The notes beneath the pieces are model-generated. The model was given only the letters and a program-made list of their open reading frames with translations, was not told where the DNA came from and did no database searches. Shown piece by piece: positions 24,126 to 36,670 of a stretch of DNA of 64,000 nucleotides. The first letter of the stretch is position 1, and the number at the start of each line of letters is the position of its first letter. Source of the stretch: Delphinapterus leucas (lineage: Eukaryota > Chordata > Mammalia > Artiodactyla > Monodontidae); NCBI RefSeq assembly GCF_002288925.2, contig NW_022098058.1, forward strand, positions 1,126,021 to 1,190,020, read 5' to 3'. A program made the position numbers and the translations under genes.

Positions 24126-25144
24126 AAAGGGTCTGTCATGGAGCCTTAGGGAACTTTCTCATTTCCAGCCAAAGACTCATCCATCCCATTAACCCTTGCC
24201 AGCGGAGGACCCGTGGGGTCAGGTTGAAAGTGTCTTGCTTGACTTTAGGATCTCCATTCCCTGTGCTCCATCTCGGCCACAGGGAGGGGCGATCATACCA
24301 CAGTTCACCAGCGACAGCGAAACAGCCACAAACACTGGACCAGTTTGCAGAGTTGCTCACATGCATATACCTGTGTTGGCTTATTTGCTCATCTTTCACC
24401 ACCCAAGTTGGCCTGACTCAATGCTGCCAGCCTTCTAGGGCAAAGGGCTTTCTGAGGTTAGGAGGAGAGTCCCTAACCAAGAGACACAGTTCATTTTCAA
24501 CTGGCTTCGTTCATAATTTGAGAGGTACCAAGTGGGGACCAAGCCTGACACAGATAATGTCCACGCGTGATGAACACAGACCTGGGCCCACAAGCCTTGA
24601 CTGATTTCTGTGCATGGGCAAGAAATCGTATGTGCCGTGGAGCCAGTCAAGGAGATAAGACTCATGCTGCCTTGCTCACTGGCCTTGTGGTGCCTGTCTC
24701 CCTCAGCAGGCCCGCCATCTAGGGAACTCGGATCAACTTCTAGGTGTCTGAATACTGAGCAAATGCTGCTAGCTCCAGGACATGCATGGGCAAAGACACG
24801 GTGGAATCCAAATCTCATGCCACCCAAACACTGGAACTAAAATAACAGCACAGACCAAAATTTTGCAAAGAAACAACAGGCAAGATTATTTTGAGCTCAT
24901 CTCGGATCTACGTCAATTTGGTTAGCTAAGTCCATGTCATTTCTTTTTCATAAGTTACTTATTTTTTGAGGATGTGGGTTATGTGAGAGTGATATTTCTT
25001 ACAACAGATCTGCTTTTGAATTTCCAAATGCCAAAAGAGAGTGCCAAAAATGTGACAGGGCCATAGGTTTTACGTATCATAACTGGAGGGTAGCAGCTGC
25101 ACCACCTTGTTTCCATGGTGATTTGGGTTTCTGTTTTTGGACGT

Positions 25145-25320
25145 TCTCACATCATTTCCTTATCTCACACTGCATGATACCCTCACGACAACCCTGTGAG
25201 ATAGGCAAGAACTATTAAACCTACTTTAAACATAAGGTAAACGAGCCCAGGAGAGATTAAGAAACTTGCCCAAGGTCACAGGAACAGAATTCAGCTCTTC
25301 CTACTTCAGGTTCCGGTGTG
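25145..25320 (-). repeat. MIR SINE fragment
   Basis: CACGACAACCCTGTGAGATA, then GAGATTAAGAAACTTGCC and CAAGGTCACAGGAA, is a good minus-strand MIR match. Confidence 0.7.
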
Positions 25321-25775
25321 ATTATGGAAATTGGGAAATTGATTTTATCACAGAACATTCAGCAATAGCATTAAATCATCTATTAAACTCTCATGGTCAG
25401 CAAGAGTACACACTCTTAATGCAGGTGTTGGACACCCAATACCAAAAATATCTAGGGTGCCTTTAAAATTTATTTCCTAAAATAAGTCCTAAGGATTCTT
25501 TTTTCCTTGAAGTTACATAATTTCTGCCCAATCCAGAAAGCAAAGGACTGTTAGAACCGCATCAGGATTTCTTTCTTTTGTGTGGTGCTCTGTGCAGTGA
25601 GCGGAATCTCTGACAAGGAAACGTAGCTATCCCAACTTTGCATGACACCAAATTGATACCGACTTACTGAAGTGCTGGGTGGGGCACAAAGTGGGGAGCA
25701 GGGGGGCAGCTCAGCCAAGGAAAGTGGGGCAGCCTAAGCCTTCCATCTCTTCTGCTGCTCAGTTGCAGAGCAAAA

Positions 25776-25780
<5 letters not shown>

Positions 25781-25809
<29 letters not shown>
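25781..25809. repeat. GA dinucleotide microsatellite
   Basis: Fourteen GA units in a purine-rich context. Confidence 0.95.
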
Positions 25810-25810
<1 letters not shown>

Positions 25811-26740
25811 CAGGGAAAACAGGAACAGAGAAAGCCACGGAGAGGAAGAAAGAGAAACCAGAGACCAATGTCCCCTTCCTGCCTTTCAACCAAGATAAAA
25901 ATTAACACGCGTTAGTAACATAGGAATTGGCCTCAAAATTATTCTGTGACCAGAAGGATGGTTATTTCCCTAGACAACCCAACAGATGTGGGTGTCAACA
26001 TCCAAAATGGCAGCAATATTGTAGTTCAGTGGTGGTCAGGCTCTTGGAAGCTGTGCATGGGTGTGCATGGGGTTGCATCTGTTTGGACAAGAAATCTCGA
26101 GTGATTTCACTGCTAATCCAGACTTGGAGCGAGTCAGCCTAGGTTAGGGAAGCCAGTCAATGGTTTGAAAAACCATATCAAACCTTACATTTGCATCTGG
26201 CTTTGCCATTTACCATATGTCTTTCAAGCACATTATTGCATCTGGTCAGCCTAATTACAGGGTTATTATGAATTGGGGCTATTCTAAGATAATGTTCTAA
26301 AGTATGAGAAAAAAATATACAATGTGTTGCAGCCCATGTGCAAAAATTGGTCTGTCTATACAAGGCCAGCAACAACTTGGCTGAGGGGACCTGCTCAAAT
26401 AATCACCCAAAGCAACACTGACCTTGGACAGGAAACTATGGCAGATAAAGAGGGCCACAGTATAGAAATAGCTCACCCAGGGCATTTAAGATAAATTTTA
26501 AAAACACTTCCAAGTTAGCAGTGCACTCCACAATAAGTTAAAAATGATTTTTGGAAGTAAGAGGAAGCTTTTACTTTACTAAGAGTAGCCTTTGACCTTG
26601 GCCAAGGGCCAAAGTGCAGATGGCTGGATTTGCAACTTAGTGCAGTGTATCTAAGTGGGAGGTCTGTAATCCTAGCTTGGATTTCCCAGGCCCTAGGTCA
26701 AAGAGGGTGTGGAAGACAGCATCTCAGAGGGCTTTATTTA

Positions 26741-26768
26741 AAAACAACAACAACAACAAAAAAAAAAA
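26741..26768. repeat. CAA repeat with poly-A
   Basis: Five AAC/CAA units followed by a run of A residues, likely the tail of an old retroposon. Confidence 0.7.
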
Positions 26769-26991
26769 CCTCTCAACATTTCTCTAAGGAAGACCCTGGG
26801 ACCTCGCTAAGGGTTTGATTACAGATCTCTCCTACAATCTGCTGGAATCATCTTCTCCCACATGAGTTTTAGGAATTAGGAGGAAGTGAGGGATGGCTCA
26901 ATTCATCCCCCCATCTGTTTCATTATTTGCAAACTTTGGTGTAAAATGTGGCTTCTGTTGTTTTGGGACTATGACAACACTCTTGCAATAA

Positions 26992-27013
26992 GTAAGTAAG
27001 TAAATAAATAAAT
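26992..27013. repeat. AAGT/AAAT tetranucleotide tract
   Basis: Three AAGT units followed by three AAAT units. Confidence 0.8.
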
Positions 27014-28272
27014 AGGAGTTTGTTTCTAAAAGGTTCTTAGAAAGTAACCCTGCACATCTGCTGACCCATGTGCTGGGAGGGCCTCGCCTGGTATCATGAA
27101 TCTTCCCAATGTCCGGGGACTGCCGGGGCCTAGAGGAACAGCTGCACAGGCTAAGCTTCTGGAAAGCCCTCAGTCTTCCCCCACCCTGGGCCAGCAAACT
27201 GAAAACCTCAGAGCTTTCCAAGCCTTTTCCCAGCCAACTCCCTTCCAGATGAGGCGGGAGTTAAGGGTTCATCCTCCCTCTTGCCAAGTAGGACAGCTTT
27301 CCAGGATTCTGGGCCACTGGGAAGAACTTGTGGGAAAAGGATGTCTTTGGGTCACTGGGCCCAGAATGAGGCAGAAGTAGCTCTCAACGGCCACGTGATG
27401 GAAAAGCGCAGGCCTCTGGGCCACCAGCTCAATTCAACTTGGGCAGTGGGACGGGCATTGCTGGGAACACGGAAATGGATGGGCTCTAAGGAACCCGGGC
27501 AGCGATAGGGCTGTTTATGGACCTAAACTGTCCACAGGTAGAGGAAAGGTCCAGTCCTGAAGCCAGCCTCTCAGCTATCAGCTGCTGAGCGAAAGTGTTC
27601 ACTGGTTCTGGTCTGCTCAGGGAAGAGCCCAGAGGATAATGTTGAGCGAGCTGGAGAGAAAGCAGAAGCTGCCCACTATTACTTCCCCCACCAGGGGCTC
27701 TGCCATCAGGCCATCCCAGTGCTGCGAGGCCTGAAGCCAGGGCAGGCAGCAGCGGGCGTCTGCGCACGCTCGTGTGGATATGCGCATGCGTGTGCCCGGT
27801 GGTGTGCGGTTCCAGCCAAACCCGGAGCCTTGGCAAACTGGGACCCCGGGCTGGGCACCACGCCTCGGCGGTTTGCTCAGCAGCCATAGAACGGATGGGG
27901 AGACAGGTGGGCAGCTACCCCACAGCCTCTGGCTTCTCCTGGTTGCCCTCAGCTACTCTGCAATATATATTACCTTCCCGTCCTCCCACCAGATGGATAG
28001 CAACGAGGGACGACACCCACTTCCCACAGCAGCTCTGAAAGGCTCCCTCCCCATCACCAGTCTAATGCTGGAACCAGCAGAGCAGCCAAAAGACCTTTGC
28101 CTTCCCTCTCAGCACAACCACACCCCCGTGGGGACACTGTCCCCTCTAAGACTCCTCCGCTGCCCTGAGCTCCAGCACTGTCTCGCCACCTCCCCATCTG
28201 TCCTGCTCCCCCCACCTCCTCCCACTGCCCACTCAGGCAGCAGGTGAAGGAAACAAGATGCACCGCTCTTAC

Positions 28273-28300
28273 CTGGTTGTACCGCATTCTGCTCTCTCCC
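28273..28300 (-). CDS. SRGAP3: SRGAP3 microexon (about exon 11), 28 nt, linker residues ~470-479
   Basis: This very short exon completes a glycine, then encodes ERAECGTT and two bases of an arginine codon. It lies in the linker between the F-BAR extension and the RhoGAP domain. The acceptor is TTTCTTTCCAG and the donor is CAG|GTAAGA, both strong. It enters in phase 1 and leaves in phase 2, so it links the exons at 37780 and 23228 exactly. Skipping it would shift the frame. It is too short to appear as an open reading frame of its own and was found by joining flanking exons to the expected protein sequence. Confidence 0.93.
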
Positions 28301-28561
28301 CTGGAAAGAAAAGTGTACATTGATTTAATTGTTGATTTTGTTTTCGTTTTTGTTGGTTTATTTTTGAGCAGAGAACATTCACCTTTTTCTAAAAACAAGA
28401 AACAACTAACACCTTAATTATTTGTGAAATAGGAAATCTTATTATGCCTAAGGTATGTTCTGTTGCGAAGAACTGAGTCTTATTAAATCCTCAGTGCCTC
28501 CTATTTGTAGGGCCATGTTCACATATTTTTCATTTGTTATTCTTCCTACGCATTTTATTTT

Positions 28562-28740
28562 CAGTGATTCTCAAACTACAACCTGCTGACCAGTGGCATC
28601 AGAATCTTCTGGAACTCTTGTCAAAAATGCAGGTTTTTTTGGCTCTTTCCTGGATAAGGACCCAGGAATCTGCATTTTGACAGCACTCCCAGTACTCTCT
28701 TCTATGCACACCCCAGCTGGAGAGCCCACGCACTGCTTTA
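28562..28740 (+). mobile_element. MER5-like hAT DNA transposon (non-autonomous)
   Basis: It opens with CAGTGATTCTCAAACTACAA and contains CAGAATCTTCTGGAACTC and CCAGGAATCTGCATTTTGA, closing near GAGAGCCCA. This is the MER5-type layout of an old hAT-Charlie element. Confidence 0.7.
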
Positions 28741-29059
28741 TGTCCACAAAGGTTTACTGAGCACCTGTCATGCCCGGCACTGAAGGGTATCAGCCATAAG
28801 ACACCTTCTGTTGTCACTCAACCCCGCCAAGTGCCCACCCTCAGCCGTCCTGCCTTCATCCTCAGCTGAAGACCTTCTCGCTTCCTTCACTGGAAAACAA
28901 AATCAATAAGACAGGGTCTCTGGGTACCACCATGAGACCTACCCACCTACCTGTGCCTGCCCACTCCCCCGCTACCTCCTTTCCCGGTGCTCTGGAGGAA
29001 GCATCCTGCTTCTGCTAAAACCCAGACCCCATGCTGCAGGTCCCATGCCCTCGGCCCTT

Positions 29060-29685
29060 TTCAGGGGCTTTGCTTCTGCAAGTGTCTCCCCTCTCTCTAG
29101 CATGGCCAGTCTCCTCTCTTCTGGATCATTTCCATCAGCGTATCAACACGTACACTGGATACATCCAACCTGCCTTTTAAGCCTCCCCTTGATCCCATTT
29201 CTCCTCTAACTCAATCTCCATTTCTCAGTTCTCCTTTCCAGCAAAACTTCCTGAAGGAGCTCTGTTTGGGGTCCCTGTCGCTTCCTGCTCTTGCCTTACC
29301 GCAGCTGGCTTTTGTCCTCACCACTCCACGGAGACTGCTCTGTGTGGCTGAACCTAATGCCTCCTCTGCTCTTACCTGACTGCTCAGCACTCAGCACTGC
29401 CTACCTCAGTTAATCACTCCCTTCTTCTTATAAAGCTTTTTCCTCTTGATTTTCATGACTCTGTACACTTTCCAGGTGTTCTTCCTGCCCTACAGGCTGT
29501 TCCTCAGTTTCTCTTGTTGTCTCCTCATCTGTCCAAACTCTAACCTCTAAATATTGGAATGCCCCCAGGATGCAAACTGGGTCTCCTCCACCCTCTCTAG
29601 GTGATCTCAAATGCTTGCTGAGACTTCCTAACTTTATCTCCAGAGCTTACATTTCCCTGGAATTCCAGTCTCATATCCACTGCCC
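29060..29685 (+). repeat. L2 LINE relic, internal (ORF2) region
   Basis: Phrases such as ATATTGGAATGCCCCCAGGA, CTAGGTGATCTCA and TTTATCTCCAGAGCTTAC..CCTGGAATTCCAG match the reverse-transcriptase coding region of L2. The frame is broken by stops, so it is a dead copy. Confidence 0.65.
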
Positions 29686-29689
29686 TCTT

Positions 29690-30045
29690 TTTTAATTATT
29701 GAGGTATAATTTACATATCATAAAATTCACACATTTAAAATGTATAATTCAGTGATTTTTAGTAAATATTCAAAGCTGTGCAACCATCACAACTCAATTT
29801 TAGAACATTTCCATCACACTGAAAAGATCCCTTGTGCCGATTTATAGTCACTCCCTCTTCCCATCTCCAGCCTATGGCAACCACTCATCCACTCTCTGTC
29901 TCTGTAGATTCGCTTATTCTGGATATTTCATAAAAATAGAATCATACAATATGTGGTCTTTTGCATTTGGCTTCTTTCACTGAGCATAATGCTTTTGAGG
30001 TTCATCCACAGCATGATTCAGTACTTCATTATTTTTATGGTGCAG
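29690..30045 (-). repeat. Old L1 3' fragment
   Basis: TTATTGAGGTATAATTTACA, CATCACACTGAAAAGATCCC and CACTGAGCATAATGC are minus-strand old L1 phrases. Confidence 0.7.
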
Positions 30046-30061
30046 TAGAGAACATCTAAGC

Positions 30062-30343
30062 CGGTGCTGTCCCATGGAAATATAATGCAAGCCACAATTT
30101 CTAGTAGCCACATATAAAAAGTAAAGAGAAACATGAAAGATTAATTTTAATGATACATTGTATTTAATCTAATATATCAAAAATATTATTTCAATATGTA
30201 TCAATATAAAAATTAGTAAGATATATATATTACTAACTCTTTGAAATCTGGTGCTTGTTTTACACATCTCAATTCAGACTAGCCACGATTCAAGTGTTCA
30301 ATAGCTGCATGTGGCTTGTGGCCACCATATTGGACAGAACAGC
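30062..30343. mobile_element. Non-autonomous DNA transposon with terminal inverted repeats
   Basis: The left end CGGTGCTGTCCCATGGAAAT and the right end ATATTGGACAGAACAGC are imperfect inverted repeats of each other. The interior is A/T-rich. The layout is that of an old mammalian DNA transposon fossil; I do not give a family name with confidence. Confidence 0.65.
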
Positions 30344-30949
30344 TCCAGACCCAGGAATCCCATCTAGCATTCACATGAAGGGACTTTATTCAAAAAAAAA
30401 GAACTGAGCATTTATATTTCTCTATTGTTTCAGAAAGCAATGCTGAGTGGGGAGAAAAATGAGGGGAGGAAGAGAGTTAGAGAAGTCTGAGAATAAAACT
30501 TGGAGCGAGTCAGCACACAATTCCTTAATTCCCGACCAAAGCCACAAGCAGTTACAAGAGTGAGTGACTGCAACCGGCTGAACAGAAGCCAAACGAGGAA
30601 AGGAGAAAAGTTGGGTAAAACAGGAAAATTTGCTCTGCTTAATTTGATCGTGTGCCTGGGGTCTGGGGCAAATTCCTACCAGACATCAACTTGAGTTAAA
30701 TTTTCACGTAGATCTAAGACCCTGACTTGAAGCTGATGGCAGCCCACTCATGAAAGCGTCAGCCAGTGGCCTGGATTGACTATAAAGCACATCATTTCCC
30801 TTAGAGCTGTAGTCAGCTGTGCAACTCTGACTGACAAAGGGGACCTAGGAAGAGGTTCCTGCTCTACCTCCTCTTAGTTCCAGAATTGCCCACTCCCCTA
30901 TATACTCACTGTGGTCCAGGCACAGTGCCCTTCTTTTATTCCTACCTCA

Positions 30950-31290
30950 TCACATCCCTTCCTGCCTTCACACAGGCTGTTCCCTCTGCCCCAACACTCT
31001 CTCCCCAGTTTTTCACATGGCTGACGCCTTCCCATCCTTCAGTCTCAGCTTAAACATCACCTCCCCTCGGAGGCCTCTCTGATCACCCAACCTAAAGCAG
31101 GTGCCCCAATGCTCCCCAACCCCGAACACAACTATTCTCTATCTCAGGCCCAATTTTCTATTCGAGGACACTCACAGTTATAATTCTTTACTTAACGGTT
31201 TGTTTCCTGTTTGAGGTCTCTCTTCCCCATGAGGGCAGGAACCTTGCTCGTCTTGTATATACTGTGTCCCCATGGATGGATGGACAGATG
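30950..31290 (+). repeat. L2 LINE fragment
   Basis: TTCACACAGGCTGTTCCCTC, AGCTTAAACATCACCTCC and CCCCATGAGGGCAGGAACC fit an L2 3' region, ending in a short GGATGGAT tail. Confidence 0.7.
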
Positions 31291-32539
31291 AATAGATGCC
31301 CGGGGGGGAAGAAAGGGGTAGGTAGGAATCAAAGGATCTGAGTCCTGGAGTAGAATGTGTCAGAACACACTCAAGATAGACCTTCCTCTGGCAACGAATC
31401 GAATTTATTCTCCTTCAGCTTTGACTCACATTCCAGACCTCAAGAACCTCTTTACCAGAAACATCTTTTGGAATATGGTGTTTCAACTTCTAACAAATAA
31501 CAGAAATTAAAAATGTTCTTCCCTTTACCACCTGAGATCTCTTCGGGTTTTAAAAATATATTTTATACTTGGTGGCTCAGTCATTTTCTAGAAGGTCAGA
31601 CTGTCTGGTCCCGGTGGACATTTTGCTCTGTAATGGGCTATTAAGTCTTGGCCTGAAAAGGTTATGTCTCATCCCTTTTATAGACAATGCACCATTCACC
31701 CCAGAGGGGCTATAGAGTAAATTGAAAACCCACCCATATGTTAAGTGTAAAGCCTGGAGCTTACTGACTAACCAGGGCAATAAAGAGGTCAGAAATCTAA
31801 GACTCAGAGATGATAAACTAAGAATCCTCTGGCCAATAAAACGACATAGCAACAGCCAAGGGCACATAAGGGTGTGTGCTCTTGTTCCCAAGATGTGGCA
31901 GTGACATTTGTAACAAGGAATGACAATTTGCAGGGCACCTAGAAGCATTTTGACTTGTGTGCCATGTTCAAAAATTCGCTTCTAAGTGAGGGTGACCCAA
32001 AAGACCTAGTTTCCTCCAACTTGTGGTTTCTTTGAGGTGTGCTGTCAAAAGAGTACTGGAGAGAAACTGAGGCACTAGACATGATATTTCATTTCATTAA
32101 AAAAAAGCTTTGTATCTTTTTAGTAAAAATATTCCACTTGGCCCCATATTTCTCACCTGTTTTCAAAATGACCAGCTTATCCCCCCAATATAAAATAGCT
32201 CTCAGGTGACCTAAAAAGGCCATTGAGGCAGGTGTCACCCTACCCTAGCCCCACTCTTAGAAGAGCTTTCTACTGAATGGAAGAGTTAACATGTCCAGGT
32301 GGAGGGGAATCATCTGAAGATGCTCAGAAGAGTGAATTAGAAGATTCTGAGCTTTCTTTGGCCCGCTCAATTTTTTCATGCCCCAACTTTGCCCAACGGG
32401 CAAGTTCTTTATCAAACTAAGTCAGTGCAAATTCTCCCCTTTCCCCTAATGCCCTTAGAATCCACATATACCTTTATTGTGCAGGGGAGACACAAAAATG
32501 ACTGAAGATTTGGTTTCAGCTTCAGTAATTCAGTAATTT

Positions 32540-32730
32540 ACTAACTTCAGTTAATAATAATGTATCAATATTCATTAATTGTGACAAATATACCATATTC
32601 ATGGAAAATGAAGATGTTAATAATAGGAGAAATTGGATGTGGAGTATATGGGAACTGTACTATCTTATCTTTGCAACTTTTCTATAAATATAAAACTATT
32701 CTAAAACAAAAAGTTTATTAAAATTTAAAT
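32540..32730 (+). repeat. Old L1 3' end
   Basis: GATGTTAATAATAGGAGAAA, ATATGGGAACTGTACTATC and AAACTATTCTAAAACAAAAA are a standard old L1 3' terminus in plus orientation. Confidence 0.7.
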
Positions 32731-32732
32731 AA

Positions 32733-33436
32733 CTATGGAGAACACTACGGAGGTTCCTTAAAAAACTACAAATAGAAGTACCATATGACCCAGCAATCCC
32801 ATATACCCTGAGAAAACCATAATTCAAAAAGAGTCATGTACCACAATGTTCATTGCAGCTCTATTTACACTAGCCAAGACATGGAAGCAACCTACGTGTC
32901 CATCGAGAGATGAATGGATAAAGAAGATGCGGCACATATATACAATGGAATATTACTCAGCCATAAAAAGAAACGAAATTGAGTTATTTGTAGTGAGGTG
33001 GATGGACCTAGAGTCTGTCATACAGAGTGAAGTAAGTCAGAAGGAGAGAAACAAATACCATATGCTGACACACATATATGGAATCTAAAAAAAAGATGGT
33101 TCTGATGAACCTAGGGGCAGAACAGCAATAAAGACAAAGACGTAGAGAATGGACTTAAGGATACGGGGAGGGGGAAGGGTGAGCTGGGATGAAGTGAGAG
33201 GGTGGCATGGATATATATACACTACCAAATGTAAAATAGATAGCTAGTGGGAAGCAGCCGCGTGGCACAGGGAGATCAGCTCGGCATTCTGTGACCACCT
33301 AGAGGGGTGAGATAAGGAGGGTGGGAGGGAGATACAAGAGGGAGGGGATATGGGGATATACGTATGCATATAGCTGATTCACTTTGTTATACAGTAGAAA
33401 CTAACACAAGCAATTATACTCCAATAAAGATGTAAA
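32733..33436 (+). mobile_element. 5'-truncated L1 LINE, relatively young
   Basis: About 700 bp of L1 3' end in plus orientation. The open stretch at 32846-33088 is the C-terminal end of ORF2 (MEYYSAIKRNEIE, VVRWMDLES, SEVSQKERNKYHM). The 3' UTR follows, ending CAATTATACTCCAATAAAGA and poly-A. The copy is truncated and cannot move by itself. Confidence 0.92.
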
Positions 33437-33737
33437 AAAGAGGAAAAAAACTTCTCCAGAATTGACCAGTCTAACAAGACCCATCCCATTTATCAAAAGA
33501 AGCACAGTGGGCTTTCCTCACTGCTGGCTTATGAGAAAACAGGACTATGGAAATTCTTCTAGATGGCTCTTTCTTAGCCTCCATTATACTTCTGAAGTTG
33601 CATTTTCAGTTTTTTGCTGCTCTTCAGCTCAAAAGTCAGAAGAAGGACTCATAAATCACATCTCAAAGCAAGGCGCAGCTGAAGGCTAAATAAACTTGGA
33701 AGACCAAATGGATCACGAGTTACGCCAACCAAAACTA

Positions 33738-33756
33738 ATTATTATTATTATTATTT
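33738..33756. repeat. ATT trinucleotide tract
   Basis: Six ATT units. Confidence 0.8.
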
Positions 33757-34344
33757 CATTAAGACCATTCAGGCAAGGGCAGGAATAAAAGGTTGCATGT
33801 GACAGCACTCACGGAGGAGCTGGAGAGAAGCACTTCCTCATCTGGGATCTTATTTTATAAATGAACATCTTGTTTTCTAAATCCAGGGTATCTGATTTCG
33901 AAAGTACAAGTAGCCAACAACTCATATGGACCCACCTTTTGCTACAACTCATGAGCAGCAGCCCCCAGTCCCATGACCATAAAAACTGATTCTGTGAGCC
34001 GTGGAAGCTGCCCCCGTCACACACACACCCAAGCTCCTCTCGAGGACTTTCTGTCTCTCCCCTTTCCCTCTATTCTTGCTGTTCTTGTTCCTCCGTGTTA
34101 CCTACACTCCTCCATGGCCCCACTCGCCTGGTCCAATACTGAAATGTCAGGATGGGCAGAATGTAGAGGGGGGGGACAGGGGAAATGAAGAAAAAGCTCA
34201 TTGCAACTCCTTCTCCCCCACTCTTCCTCTCCATCAATGAGTTTTGACAAATGTAAACACCCATGTCTAACCACCACCCAAAGCAGGATATAGAACATTT
34301 CCATCACCTCCAAGAGCTCCCCAGCTCTCACCAGCTAGAACACA

Positions 34345-34545
34345 CAAAACTAGTCTATGGCAATAGAAATCAGGTCAGTGGTGCCTTGAGGTGGAGGATG
34401 GGGGCAGCTGACTGCAAAGAGGCACAAGCAAACTTCCGGGTGGTGGTGACAGGTGGATGTATGTGTTTGTCAAAACTGATTTCTGCACATAAAATGGGTG
34501 CATTTTATGGTATATCCATTATATGTCAACAAAGTTGATTGAAAA
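34345..34545 (+). repeat. Old L1 3' fragment
   Basis: GGTCAGTGGTGCCTTGAGG, CTTCCGGGTGGTGGTGACAG and ATGTCAACAAAGTTGATTG fit an old L1 3' UTR. Confidence 0.55.
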
Positions 34546-35474
34546 AATTCCATTGGTATTAGTTTTAAAGTCCTGGCTATTCCTTCAAGCCCTAGTTTTT
34601 CATCTTCCTTGAAGCCTTTCCAGATCTCCTGGGCCCACAGCGAAACCTCCCTCTCTGGACTCACAACCCTCAGAGTCTGTACTGTTCGCCTGGCAATTCA
34701 GTCAGTATTTCTGTGTGATAGTGTTATCGTTATTTAATTTTTTATGAATTCATGTGTTGTCTCCCAGCGAGAATGTTAAGTGCCTTGGGGTTGGGAAATG
34801 GTTTCATTTTTCACCAGTTCTTCTAAAGCATGGGGCTCACAAATGCCAAGCACCTGCAGAGCCTGGCAGCCCCCTTGATAGCTGCTGAGTGGACAGGAAT
34901 TAGGGACTTGTGCGGCTGGGACACAGCCACTAGAATGTGCACCCACAGGGAGAAGAGAGCGAGCCAGGGAAGGCAAGGACGTGTTGCGGACAGCGAACTC
35001 CCACTGGCAGTGACCACCAGCCCCACAGCCCAGCACAACTCTCGTCCTGTCACACTCCTTCCCCAGAACACTCCTGGGAGCTCTCTAGGCTGCTTCAAGC
35101 TGTCATCTCGGGATCTACTGGCATCATCATCTTAGAAGTTCCCTTCATCTCTCTTGTACTGGCCCCCTGTTTCCCAGACCCCATGTTTTCTTTCCTTTCA
35201 GTGGAGCACATCCTTCAGCCAACAGCCCTCTCTAAACAGAACACAAGACTATCTCTGAGGTTGCCCAGCAGCTTCAGAAGCCCCAGGTCAGCTCCTCCCC
35301 TCAAAGCTGAGCCTCATACCCGGCTCCAGGGCCACCAGGACTTGCTGTAAACCATCTGTGAACTAAAAATGCCGCCTGCCATATCAGTAAACAAGGGATG
35401 TTGCAGGCATCAGCCACTACAGCCACTCCCAACGGAGAGCCCTGAGGGAATCTGGGATGGAAACATAATGCCCA

Positions 35475-35777
35475 GGGACTTCCCTGGTGGGCCAGTGGTT
35501 GAGAATCTACTTTCCAATGCAGGGGACAGATTCAGCCCCCGGTTGGGGAAATAAGATCCCACATGCCACAGGGCAACTAAGCCAGAGTGCCGCAACTACT
35601 GAGCCTGTGCGCGCTCTAGAGCCCACGTGCCACAACTAGAGAGAAGCCCATGTGCCGCAACAAAGAGCCCGCGTGCTGCAATGAAAGATCCCACATGCCA
35701 CAACAAAGATCCCGCGTGCCGCAACAAAGACCCTGCGTGCCGCAACTAAGGCCCGAAGTAGCCTAAATAAATAAATA
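35475..35777 (+). mobile_element. CHR SINE, old form
   Basis: Begins GGGACTTCCCTGGTGGGCCA, contains several CCCGCGTGCCGCAACAAAG-type repeats in its body, and ends CTAAATAAATAAAT. The target-site duplication AAACATAATGCC is present at 35461 and 35778. Confidence 0.92.
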
Positions 35778-35929
35778 AAACATAATGCCTACCAGTGAAT
35801 CATCAGATACTGCAGCCACCCGCCACCTGCCCACCCCCCTCAACAAACGGTGCACCCCGAGGAAACTCAGTGTGAGAAAAGACAGGGTACTGGCTCCAGA
35901 GAGCTGAGGTGCATATCAAAGGAATGATT

Positions 35930-36213
35930 GCACTGAGCCCAGACTCTTGCATCTTCCCATATATGGAAAAGTGCCAAATTCCTTAACGTGAGATGTCTGG
36001 TTTTCTTTTATTAACAGCAATCTTTAGATGTTCTGACTACCTGGTCTTTGTTGCAAAAACTCCTATATATCCTGGCTCCCCACCTTGCCTCTTTGGAACA
36101 GTGTCTCAGAGTTATCTGAGATGCTGTGTCCTGGGCTTAAGTCCTCAATTTTGTCCACTGAATAAAATATAACTCTCAGCTCTTAGGGTGTGCATTTTTG
36201 TTTTCAGTTGACA
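35930..36213 (+). mobile_element. Solo LTR remnant, endogenous-retrovirus-like
   Basis: A TATA-like CCTATATATCC is followed by GCCTCTTTGGAACAGTGTC, a polyadenylation signal AATAAAA near 36161, and an end at GTTGACA. This order fits the U3-R-U5 layout of an old class I LTR. No viral coding sequence lies next to it. The left edge is approximate. Confidence 0.5.
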
Positions 36214-36254
36214 CACCCTTGACCTTGGATGGTTTCTAGTTCATGTTCTGGTGA

Positions 36255-36662
36255 CCTTTCCATTCAACATTCATTCAGTGGCTACTGAGTGCCTGATATG
36301 AGCCAGGCACTGTTCTAGACACTAGATAAAGTGGTGGACAAAATAAGCAAGGAAGTCCCTACTCTGGTTGAAGATATGATGCTCTTGGGGGTGGGGGGGT
36401 GACCAATGACAATAAGCTGGTGAACAAATAGTATATAGGAGGATTTCACATGGTGATGAGTGAGATGAGGAAAATCAAACAGAAAGAGTGTTGGGACAGA
36501 GGTGGTGATTCCCTGAGGTTGGGTGGCAGAAGGGTCTCAGGAGGAAGTGACATCTGTGCTGACAGCTGAAGGATAGGGAACCATCCACACAGAGACATGG
36601 GGTAAGGGCATTCCAGGCAGTGGGAACAGCAGATGCAAAGGCCCTGAGGCAGGAATAAGTTG
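36255..36662 (+). repeat. Old mammalian repeat, left part, split by an L1
   Basis: CATTCATTCAGTGGCTACTG, GCCAGGCACTGTTCTAGACA, GGGCATTCCAGGCAGTGGGA and GCAAAGGCCCTGAGGCAGGA are phrases of a widespread old mammalian repeat. It resumes after the L1 near 37175. Confidence 0.6.
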
Positions 36663-36670
36663 GATGAGCT

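Larger units (their letters stand above)
23331..28272 (-). other. SRGAP3 intron 11
   Basis: The intron contains MIR-like pieces (about 23980-24125 and 25145-25320), a GA tract at 25781, a CAA/poly-A tract at 26741 and a short AAGT/AAAT tract at 26992. The stretch 27380-28270 is relatively GC-rich, with several CG dinucleotides near 27750-27880, but shows no coding signal. Confidence 0.8.

Noticed and set aside
24068..24604. A 178-codon open frame on the plus strand
   Set aside because: It begins in MIR-like sequence, shows no family resemblance, and has no splice or promoter context.
27740..27880. Cluster of CG dinucleotides that might be a CpG island or promoter
   Set aside because: The cluster is short, about 140 bp, with no adjoining exon or core-promoter signal; an alternative promoter is not supported.
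32846..33088. Open frame resembling a reverse-transcriptase C-terminus
   Set aside because: It is the tail of L1 ORF2 in a truncated copy, so it is reported as part of the mobile element and not as a gene.
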